Assembly (NCBI GenBank): GCA_019114645.1
Contig: DXFC01000186.1
Span: 1-6,414, forward strand
From: Candidatus Halomonas stercoripullorum
GTDB lineage: Bacteria > Pseudomonadota > Gammaproteobacteria > Pseudomonadales > Halomonadaceae
DNA length: 6,414 nucleotides
Direction of reading: 5' to 3'
Shown: in pieces, positions 1-4,981 of the stretch
How positions within the stretch are numbered: the stretch's first letter is position 1
Layout: every line of letters starts with the position of its first letter
Position numbers and translations under genes: made by a program
The notes under the pieces: generated by a model
Told to the model about the DNA's origin: nothing
Seen by the model: the letters and a program-made list of their open reading frames with translations, nothing else
The model's database searches: none

Positions 1-422
1 TCCTCGAGTCGTCCCAGGGCGTCGGCCAGCCCCAGCGCCTGTTGAAACTCCGCCATGCCTTCAGCGGCGGTAATCAATCGCGTGCGCGCAACCCCGGCAT
101 GAGCGGCCAGCGCCTCATCGATACGTCCCGCCTGGGCCTCATCAATATGCTGCTCCAGATAAACCGTCAGGGTGGCACTCTCCTCAAGCTCGGCATCCAG
201 CAAGCGCGCACTATCCAGTGCCAGCCACAGCGCTGCGGGCAACACCAGGGCGATAGCAATGGCCAGCATGGTGAAGAGTGTGCCGACAGGGGCTCGCAAC
301 AGCCGCCGTGCACTGTCGCCAAGCATGCTGCGGTGATGGCGCAGCCAGGCGTAAAAACGGCTACTGGAACGGGTGCTCTGGGCATGCGCACCTCGCGGCG
401 ATACCACTGCTTTGCGACTCAT
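1..422 (-). CDS. ftsX: Cell division protein FtsX, N-terminal part (cut by window edge)
   Basis: FtsX is the membrane subunit of the FtsEX complex. It works at the divisome, where it relays FtsE ATP hydrolysis to periplasmic peptidoglycan hydrolase activators. About 140 codons are visible before the window edge. Reading leftward from the ATG at 422, the protein has a basic cytoplasmic tail (residues 1 to about 45, with AWLRHHRSMLGDSARRLLRA). A first transmembrane segment follows at about 49-68 (TLFTMLAIAIALVLPAALWL), then the start of the periplasmic domain with the typical ATLTVYL strand. This order is characteristic of proteobacterial FtsX. The start codon overlaps the ftsE stop as ATGA and has a GAGG seven bases upstream, inside ftsE. 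The remaining transmembrane segments lie outside the window, so integrity cannot be judged. Confidence 0.93.
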   Translation of the reverse strand, partial: MSRKAVVSPRGAHAQSTRSSSRFYAWLRHHRSMLGDSARRLLRAPVGTLFTMLAIAIALVLPAALWLALDSARLLDAELEESATLTVYLEQHIDEAQAGRIDEALAAHAGVARTRLITAAEGMAEFQQALGLADALGRLE

Positions 423-1087
423 GCGGCATCCTCGTCGCCGATCAGGCGACCTTCTCGCAGACGCAATATGCGGTGCCTCAAGCGCGCAATCAGCGCCAAG
501 TCGTGGCTGGCGATCATTACCGTGGTACCGATACGATTGAAATCCTCGAATAGCGCCATGATATCGGCCGACAGCTGGGGGTCGAGGTTCCCGGTGGGTT
601 CATCGGCAAGCAACAGGGAGGGCTTGTTGACCACCGCCCGGGCGATCCCCACGCGCTGCTGCTCACCACCGGAGAGCTCAATGGGCAGTGCTTTCTCACG
701 ATGCAGCAGGCCCACCTTGTCAAGGGCCGCCCGTACCCGCCGGGCGACATCACGCGGGTCGGCACCGCGTATCTCCAGCGGCAACGCCACATTGTGGTAA
801 ATCGAGCGATCATGCAGCAGTTGATGATCCTGGAATACCACGCCGATCTGACGCCGATAGAACGGCACCTGCCCAGGGTGCAGGCGGCCGATATCGTGCC
901 CCGCCACTAGCACCCGGCCCCGTGTCGGACGCTCCAGCAACATGATCAGGCGCAGCAATGAACTCTTGCCCGCGCCGGAGTGCCCGGTGAGAAACACCAT
1001 TTCTCCCCGCTGCACACGAAAATCGAGATTGGCGAGCGCATCGAAGCGTCCGCCATACCGCTTGCCCACGCGCTCGAAGAGGATCAT
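419..1087 (-). CDS. ftsE: Cell division ATP-binding protein FtsE
   Basis: FtsE is the cytoplasmic ABC ATPase of the FtsEX divisome complex. The 222-residue length is normal for the family. All nucleotide-binding motifs are intact: Walker A GHSGAGKS at 35-42, Q-loop Gln86 in GVVFQD, ABC signature LSGGEQQR at 138-145, Walker B LLLADEP at 158-164 with Glu163 as the presumed catalytic base, D-loop NLD at 167-169, and switch His195 in IASHD. The opening MILFERVGKRY is typical of FtsE. The start overlaps the ftsY stop by four bases (ATGA), and the stop overlaps the ftsX start in the same way, so all three are probably translated from one transcript. A LolD/MacB-type exporter ATPase is the main alternative by sequence, but the ftsY and ftsX neighbours settle the identity. 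Confidence 0.97.
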   Translation of the reverse strand: MILFERVGKRYGGRFDALANLDFRVQRGEMVFLTGHSGAGKSSLLRLIMLLERPTRGRVLVAGHDIGRLHPGQVPFYRRQIGVVFQDHQLLHDRSIYHNVALPLEIRGADPRDVARRVRAALDKVGLLHREKALPIELSGGEQQRVGIARAVVNKPSLLLADEPTGNLDPQLSADIMALFEDFNRIGTTVMIASHDLALIARLRHRILRLREGRLIGDEDAA

Positions 1088-2358
1088 GACGCGGCGGTGT
1101 CTCCCTCATCTTCACGATCAAACAGCGCATCGACGAAATCCCTGGCGGCGAAAGGACGCAGGTCATCAATCCCCTCCCCCACCCCGATGAAACGGATCGG
1201 CGTATTCAACTGTTTGGCCAGGGCGAAGATCACGCCACCCTTGGCGGTGCCATCAAGCTTGGTCAGGGTAATACCGGTCACCGGTACCGCCTCGTTGAAG
1301 GTGCTGGCCTGGGCCAAGGCATTCTGGCCGGTACCAGCATCGAGCACCAGCATCACTTCGTGGGGGGCACCGGCGTCAAGCTTACCCATTACCCGATGCA
1401 CCTTCTTGAGCTCTTCCATCAGGTGACTCTTGTTATGCAGGCGGCCGGCGGTATCGGCAATCAGCACATCGATCTTGCGCGCCTTGGCCGCCGCCACGGC
1501 ATCGTAGATCACCGAAGCACTATCAGCCCCAGTGTGCTGGGCAATAACCGGGACCTGATTGCGCTCACCCCAGACCTTGAGCTGCTCCACCGCGGCAGCG
1601 CGGAAAGTATCACCGGCGGCCAGCATCACGCTGCGGCCTTCGGCCTGGAAGCGCTTGGTCAGCTTGCCAATGGTGGTGGTCTTGCCGACACCGTTGACAC
1701 CGACGACCAGAATCACGAAAGGCCCTGCGCCCTTGGCCGGCATTTCCAGCGGCGTAGCAACTGCGCCGAGCATCGTGGCGAGTTCATCCTGCAGAGCCCT
1801 GTACAGTGCCTGGGGATCCTTGAGCTCCTTGCGTGAAACGCGCTCGGTGAGGCGATCGATGATCTCGGTGGTGGCCTCGATACCCACATCGGCCATCAGC
1901 AGCTGGGTCTCGAGATCCTCGATCAGCTCATCATCGATCTGCTTCTTGCCCAGGAACAGCCCGGCAATGCCCTCGGTGAGGTTGGCCCGCGTCTTGCCCA
2001 GCCCTGAGCGGATGCGCGCAAACCAGCCCCGTTTTTCAGTGGCCGGCTTTTCTTGCAACGCAGGCACAGGTTCCGGCTCGGCTGCGTCGGCAATTTCGGG
2101 CTCTACTTCCGGCTCGGGTTCGGACTCTCTCGCCTGTGACTGCTCACGCAGGGCGGCGTTCTCCTCCTCCGTCTCAACCGGCTCCGGCGTTGCGGCTTCC
2201 GTCGCTTCAGGGGTTAGCGTTTCAGGCTCTGTTGCTGTGGGCTCCGGCGTCACGGACTCGGGCGTCTCGCTTTCCGCTTCCGGCGGCAAAGAGTGCTTTT
2301 CTTCGCGCTCATCGCGCGGCTGATCGTGCTGTTTCTTGCGTTTAAAAAAACCGAACAT
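1084..2358 (-). CDS. ftsY: Signal recognition particle receptor FtsY
   Basis: FtsY is the SRP receptor GTPase. It docks SRP-bound ribosomes at the inner membrane for co-translational insertion by SecYEG. The protein has 424 residues starting at MFGFFKRKK, the typical FtsY opening; an upstream in-frame extension to 2496 would cross the intergenic region and is rejected. Residues 20-105 form an acidic, Glu/Pro/Thr-rich A domain with irregular TPE/PEP repeats. A basic amphipathic helix near 110-135 (GWFARIRSGLGKTR) is the likely membrane-targeting sequence, followed by the helical N domain. The G domain has P-loop GVNGVGKTTT (220-229), DTFRAAA (250-256), DTAGR (302-306), TKLD (366-369) and the closing GVGE (392-395). 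A GAGG lies 12 bases before the ATG, which is a loose Shine-Dalgarno. It is first in the ftsY-ftsE-ftsX operon and divergent from rsmD. Confidence 0.97.
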   Translation of the reverse strand: MFGFFKRKKQHDQPRDEREEKHSLPPEAESETPESVTPEPTATEPETLTPEATEAATPEPVETEEENAALREQSQARESEPEPEVEPEIADAAEPEPVPALQEKPATEKRGWFARIRSGLGKTRANLTEGIAGLFLGKKQIDDELIEDLETQLLMADVGIEATTEIIDRLTERVSRKELKDPQALYRALQDELATMLGAVATPLEMPAKGAGPFVILVVGVNGVGKTTTIGKLTKRFQAEGRSVMLAAGDTFRAAAVEQLKVWGERNQVPVIAQHTGADSASVIYDAVAAAKARKIDVLIADTAGRLHNKSHLMEELKKVHRVMGKLDAGAPHEVMLVLDAGTGQNALAQASTFNEAVPVTGITLTKLDGTAKGGVIFALAKQLNTPIRFIGVGEGIDDLRPFAARDFVDALFDREDEGDTAAS

Positions 2359-2411
2359 GGGGGAATTCAACCTCACGGGTGAATGATGGCTACATCCTAC
2401 CACCGCACACC

Positions 2412-2440
2412 ATGACTGTGGACAAAGCGAGGGGTACAAT
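2412..2440 (+). promoter_or_regulatory. Candidate sigma70 promoter of rsmD
   Basis: ATGACT at 2412-2417 (4 of 6 matches to TTGACA) and TACAAT at 2435-2440 (5 of 6 matches to TATAAT) are separated by 17 bp, the optimal spacing. They lie in the 89-bp divergent region between ftsY and rsmD. Transcription would begin near 2447, essentially on the annotated rsmD ATG at 2448. That would make the mRNA leaderless or mean that translation starts downstream. The call rests on consensus matching only. Confidence 0.45.
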
Positions 2441-2447
2441 ACGAGCG

Positions 2448-3065
2448 ATGACACGACACCGCTCCCGTTCCCGCCCGCGCTCCGCTGCCCGCTCACCCAA
2501 GGGGAGCGGTCGTTTGCGTATTATCGGCGGCGAATACCGCCGCCGTTTGTTACCGATCCTCGATAGCCCCGGCCTGCGCCCGACGCCAGACCGCGTACGC
2601 GAGACCCTGTTCAACTGGCTGGCTCCAGTGACGCCGGGCGCCCGCGTACTCGACCTGTTTGCCGGCACCGGTGCCCTGGGCCTCGAAGCGCTCTCGCGGG
2701 GAGCCGCGGAAGCGCTGTTCATTGAGCGCGAGAGCCAAATAGCACAAAGTCTGAAAGCCAACCTCGACACTCTGGGCGCCACTCCACGGGCCCGGGTCAA
2801 GGTGGCCGATGCACAAGCCTTCCTTGCCGCCGGTCCGCCTGACGAGGCTCGCTTCTCGCTGGTCTTTCTTGACCCGCCCTTTCACCAAGGCCTGGTTGAG
2901 CCCTGCTGCGCACGGCTGGAACAGGAGTGGCTCACGGCCGAGGCCTGGGTCTATGTCGAGAGCGAAACCGGCCTGCAGTGGCAAGCACCGCTTAACTGGA
3001 CACTGCACCGGGAGGTACGTGCCGGCGACAGCACCGGCCGACTCTATCATCGGCGGCTATCCTAG
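2448..3065 (+). CDS. rsmD: 16S rRNA (guanine(966)-N(2))-methyltransferase RsmD
   Basis: RsmD methylates N2 of G966 in helix 31 of 16S rRNA, using S-adenosylmethionine, on the assembling 30S subunit. From the ATG at 2448 the protein has 205 residues. Visible motifs are RLRIIGGEYRRR (22-33), GLRPTPDRVRETLFNWL (42-58), the SAM-binding motif I DLFAGTGALGLE (69-80), the acidic end of the next strand in FIERES (91-96), and the catalytic LDPPF (141-145) typical of N2-guanine methyltransferases. The first 22 residues are Arg/Ser-rich and longer than the short tail I recall for the E. coli protein. A TTG at 2514, preceded by AAGGGGAG with seven bases of spacing, is an alternative start giving MRIIGGEYR, a common opening in the family. 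Further upstream ATGs (2379, 2412) are unlikely. The gene is divergent from ftsY, an arrangement also known in enterics. Confidence 0.95.
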   Translation: MTRHRSRSRPRSAARSPKGSGRLRIIGGEYRRRLLPILDSPGLRPTPDRVRETLFNWLAPVTPGARVLDLFAGTGALGLEALSRGAAEALFIERESQIAQSLKANLDTLGATPRARVKVADAQAFLAAGPPDEARFSLVFLDPPFHQGLVEPCCARLEQEWLTAEAWVYVESETGLQWQAPLNWTLHREVRAGDSTGRLYHRRLS

Positions 3066-3164
3066 CTCCGTCGCCGTACGGATACGCTTGCTCCACTGCG
3101 GTGTCGGCGTTACGCTCCCCCAACGGATTCCGGCGGGCAGGGGCTCGCCCCGCGAGACGTTTTC

Positions 3165-3170
3165 AGGAGA
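3165..3170 (+). promoter_or_regulatory. Shine-Dalgarno of the zapB-like gene
   Basis: AGGAGA lies five bases before the ATG at 3176. It fixes the start of this short gene against the in-frame upstream possibility near 3101, which has no comparable site and would add 25 residues with no coiled-coil character. Confidence 0.75.
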
Positions 3171-3175
3171 ACAGC

Positions 3176-3367
3176 ATGAGCAGCGAACTTCTCAATCAGC
3201 TCGAACAAAAAGTCACCAGCGCCGTCGAAGCCCTCGAATTGCTCAAGATGGAAGCTGAAGAGCTACGTGAGGAGAATGGACGGCTGAAGCAGGAACGCCA
3301 GGAGTGGGAGCGCCGACTGACGGCCCTGCTGGGTAAATTCGACGAGGTAGAGAGCGAAAAAACCTAG
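3176..3367 (+). CDS. zapB: Short ZapB-like cell division coiled-coil protein
   Basis: This is a 63-residue, highly charged, almost wholly helical protein with a predicted continuous coiled coil (residues about 4-58). It resembles ZapB, the cytoplasmic factor that bundles with ZapA at the Z-ring and links it to MatP and the terminus. The N-terminal block (LEQKV, LLKMEAEEL) and the C-terminal block (WERRLTALLGKFDEV) both match E. coli ZapB as I recall it (LEAKV, LLQMEIEEL; WQERLQALLGRMEEV). The protein is shorter, 63 against about 80 residues, and the missing part appears to be whole heptads in the middle of the coil. It has no transmembrane segment or signal peptide. It follows rsmD by 110 bp on the same strand and ends against the rimI stop. 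The alternative is the related short family of ZapB-like proteins (TIGR02449-type) usually found beside zapA. Function is inferred from similarity. Confidence 0.78.
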   Translation: MSSELLNQLEQKVTSAVEALELLKMEAEELREENGRLKQERQEWERRLTALLGKFDEVESEKT

Positions 3368-3850
3368 TCACAACCGGCGCGACATCAGTACAGCGTCTTC
3401 CGCGCCGGTGCCTTGCTCAAGGGGGGGATAGTAACCGCGACGCCGCCCCTCCTCGACAAAACCGGCACGGCGATAAAGCTGCAGCGCCGCCGTATTACCC
3501 GCCCTCACTTCAAGCAGTAGCCGTTCAGCCCTCCACTGCTGCGCCTGATCGATAACCGCTTGCAGCAAGCTTGCTCCCAAACCGTGCCGTCGCCACTCGG
3601 GCGCTACCAGCATGGCCTGCAGTTCGGCATCAAAGGGCAACCTGGCGACAACGGCGTAAGCCACCAACTCACCGGCAAGCTCCATCCCCCACACGCCAAA
3701 GCAGTCTTGCCCCAGCACCTCTGCAAGCTGGCGCCGCGACCAGGGCCGCTTCTGACGCTGCTCCAGCGCCTCCAGTTGCGCCAAATCAGGGCCCTTCAGC
3801 AAACGAATCCTGATATCACGCATCAGAGACATCGGCCTCTGGCGTGCCAC
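3368..3850 (-). CDS. rimI: Ribosomal protein bS18 N-alpha-acetyltransferase RimI
   Basis: RimI is a GNAT-fold enzyme that acetylates the N-terminal alanine of ribosomal protein S18 from acetyl-CoA. With the GTG start at 3850 it has 160 residues. The acetyl-CoA binding motif RRHGLG is at 87-92 within LVAPEWRRHGLGASLL. Glu114 in LLLEVRAGN and Tyr126 in LQLYRRAGF match the general base (Glu103) and general acid (Tyr115) described for Salmonella RimI, with the same 12-residue spacing. RRRGYYPP (136-143) is also a RimI signature. Start choice is open. The GTG has AGGAG seven bases upstream (3858-3862), whereas the in-frame ATGs at 3832 and 3823 give 154 and 151 residues, and the last of these aligns best with the E. 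coli N-terminus. The gene overlaps the 3' end of holD in every case (8-35 bases), the same holD-rimI order as in E. coli. Confidence 0.94.
   Translation of the reverse strand: MARQRPMSLMRDIRIRLLKGPDLAQLEALEQRQKRPWSRRQLAEVLGQDCFGVWGMELAGELVAYAVVARLPFDAELQAMLVAPEWRRHGLGASLLQAVIDQAQQWRAERLLLEVRAGNTAALQLYRRAGFVEEGRRRGYYPPLEQGTGAEDAVLMSRRL
3373..3409. repeat. 9-bp inverted repeat at the zapB/rimI convergent junction
   Basis: ACCGGCGCG (3373-3381) and CGCGCCGGT (3401-3409) are perfect inverted repeats around a 19-base loop. They start six bases after the zapB-like stop, inside the last codons of rimI. On the minus strand the stem is followed after 10 bases by a run of six T (plus-strand A run at 3357-3362). 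It could therefore serve as a weak, imperfect terminator for rimI or stabilise mRNA 3' ends. The gap before the T run and the long loop make a standard intrinsic terminator doubtful. On the plus strand there is no T run at all. Confidence 0.4.
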
Positions 3851-4640
3851 TTTGCCACTCCTGACGCCACCTCAGCAGGATGGGCCACAACGCCCGCTTG
3901 GCCTCGGCGCTGTGTGCCAGCTCCGTCAGGGCCGGCCCCTGCCACACCGGCAAGCCCACTCCGTCGGCGCCAGCCTCAGTCAGGCCCAGCGACTCCAGGG
4001 CATCACTGGAACCGAACAGCAGCACCCGCTCGGGGGCCCAGCCACGCCGGTGCGTACCATCGATAAAGGCTCGCAAACCTTCCCGCGCTTCATCCAGCGG
4101 CGCCTCTGTCGGCCGCCCCTCGATCAACGGCCAGCGGAATTCCTCGAAAACCAGCGGCTCACGGCTGATGATATCCGCCGCCCGGAACAGCTGGCTCAGC
4201 AGCCGCTGCTCAACGATTTGCGGCCCGGACTCACCCGGCAAGACGATCAACCAGCGCTGGGCCAGGCAAGCGATTTGCAGCGTAAAGCGTAGCGCACTGG
4301 CCAATGGTTGCGAGGTGGTTGGCGTGCCCTGTTCCACCACCTGGTCGGCGTCATGCGTCTCTTTCTCTCCGGCCAGACCGAGCAATTGACGGGCACGTCG
4401 TGGCGCAGTGCCACGCACCGGCAATTTGAGCTCAGTCGTATCAGGGCGCTGTGGCGTGGCCTCCGCTTCATCAAGCAGGGCGTATAACCGTTCCGCGGGT
4501 GGCTTGGCCTCTTGCGGCCGCTCGGTGATTGGCCACTCACAAGCCTCGGTGGGCCGCGCATTGGGCAGCTGGTAGCGTGCCACCCAGGCGGTAACGCCCA
4601 TTGCCTCCAGATACTGCAAACGCTGCGGTGCAGTCGTCAC
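3816..4640 (-). CDS. holD: DNA polymerase III psi subunit, HolD-like, extended form
   Basis: Psi joins the DnaX clamp loader to chi, and through chi to SSB, at the replication fork. The identification rests on three points. The N-terminus RLQYLEAMGVTAWVARYQLP (7-26) resembles the DnaX-binding tail I recall for E. coli psi (WQLQQLGITQW). The C-terminus PALTELAHSAEAKRALWPIL (236-255) resembles the E. coli PALTDLRANPTARAALW segment. The gene also lies directly upstream of rimI, as in E. coli. At 274 residues it is about twice the enteric length of about 137. The extra part is a Pro/Glu/Thr-rich linker (about 35-110) and an enlarged region at about 160-230. An RWLIVLPGES strand (129-138) opens the folded domain. 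Pseudomonads are known to have a similarly long, divergent psi. The GTG start overlaps the bolA stop (GTGA), and no strong Shine-Dalgarno is seen, so translation is probably coupled to bolA. Confidence 0.78.
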   Translation of the reverse strand: MTTAPQRLQYLEAMGVTAWVARYQLPNARPTEACEWPITERPQEAKPPAERLYALLDEAEATPQRPDTTELKLPVRGTAPRRARQLLGLAGEKETHDADQVVEQGTPTTSQPLASALRFTLQIACLAQRWLIVLPGESGPQIVEQRLLSQLFRAADIISREPLVFEEFRWPLIEGRPTEAPLDEAREGLRAFIDGTHRRGWAPERVLLFGSSDALESLGLTEAGADGVGLPVWQGPALTELAHSAEAKRALWPILLRWRQEWQSGTPEADVSDA

Positions 4641-4945
4641 GCGCCCACGCCACGGCAGTCGGGTGAGTCAGGTCGTGATTCACTTCGCGCCGCCCACTCT
4701 TCCGGAGTGTAGAGATGCAGTGCCAGCGCGTGCACCGGTCCGGCCAGCTCATCCGCGAGTAACGCATAAATACGTTGGTGGCGCTTCACCGGCATCAGTC
4801 CCTGAAACTGGGCGGACACCACGGTGACCTTGAAGTGCGTTTCGGAATTGGCCGGCACGGCATGCCGATGGCTTTCGTTCTCTACCGTCCAGTGAGTGGG
4901 CTCGAGGGCCTGCAACTTCTCTTCGATAATGGCCTGAATACTCAT
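4637..4945 (-). CDS. bolA: BolA family transcriptional/iron-sulfur regulator
   Basis: BolA is a small class II KH-like protein. It acts as a morphogene and stress regulator and pairs with monothiol glutaredoxins around a [2Fe-2S] cluster. The 102 residues match E. coli BolA (about 105 residues) along the whole length as I recall it: IEEKL near the start, ESHRHAVPANSETHFKV (24-40), FQG-RHQRIY (47-60), the helix-strand core VHALALHLYT (71-80) with conserved His72, EEW (82-84), and the tail SPDCRGVG (94-101) that separates true BolA from the shorter IbaG/YrbA paralogues. The start is firm, with GAGGAG (4951-4956) five bases before the ATG. It lies 36 bp after the MFS gene on the same strand and overlaps holD by four bases. 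A -10-like TACAAT in the short gap suggests its own promoter. Confidence 0.95.
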   Translation of the reverse strand: MSIQAIIEEKLQALEPTHWTVENESHRHAVPANSETHFKVTVVSAQFQGLMPVKRHQRIYALLADELAGPVHALALHLYTPEEWAARSESRPDSPDCRGVGA

Positions 4946-4950
4946 ACGGG

Positions 4951-4956
4951 CTCCTC
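4951..4956 (-). promoter_or_regulatory. Shine-Dalgarno of bolA
   Basis: On the minus strand GAGGAG sits five bases before the bolA ATG at 4945. It is one of the strongest ribosome binding sites in the window, consistent with bolA leading the bolA-holD-rimI set. Confidence 0.75.
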
Positions 4957-4974
4957 GCTCATGGATGTAGGGGT

Positions 4975-4980
4975 ATTGTA
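4975..4980 (-). promoter_or_regulatory. Candidate -10 box of a bolA promoter
   Basis: TACAAT (5 of 6 to TATAAT) reads on the minus strand just after the MFS stop codon. The start of transcription would fall near 4968 and give a leader of about 22 bases before the bolA ATG, with the Shine-Dalgarno inside it. No good -35 hexamer is seen at 16-18 bp; the best alternatives fall in the MFS 3' coding end and match poorly. The box lies in GTACAATAC, the same nine bases found at the rsmD promoter. It may be weak, activator-dependent or chance. Confidence 0.35.
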
Positions 4981-4981
4981 C

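Noticed and set aside
42..800. 252-codon open frame on the plus strand opposite ftsX/ftsE
   Set aside because: Antisense to two genes with intact motifs. Its Arg/Ser-rich composition is typical of a GC-rich shadow frame, and no family is recognised.
1559..2323. Long Ser-rich open frame on the plus strand opposite ftsY
   Set aside because: It is antisense to the well-supported ftsY. Its low-complexity Ser/Gly/Val content is what the reverse complement of Glu/Pro/Thr-rich coding gives, and there is no ribosome binding site or recognisable domain.
2359..2447. Search for an ftsY promoter on the minus strand of the divergent region
   Set aside because: TTGTCC and TAGGAT can be found but with 20-bp spacing. 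No pair with acceptable spacing and match was seen, so none is annotated.
2379..2447. Upstream in-frame ATG starts for rsmD at 2379 and 2412
   Set aside because: They would lie upstream of the candidate -10 box, add residues with no family resemblance, and lack a Shine-Dalgarno.
3132..3156. GC-rich alternative hairpins (for example GGGG-CTCG-CCCC at 3140-3151) before the zapB-like gene
   Set aside because: Several short mutually exclusive stems can be drawn, as expected in GC-rich DNA. No T run follows to make a terminator, and no riboswitch-like architecture is visible.
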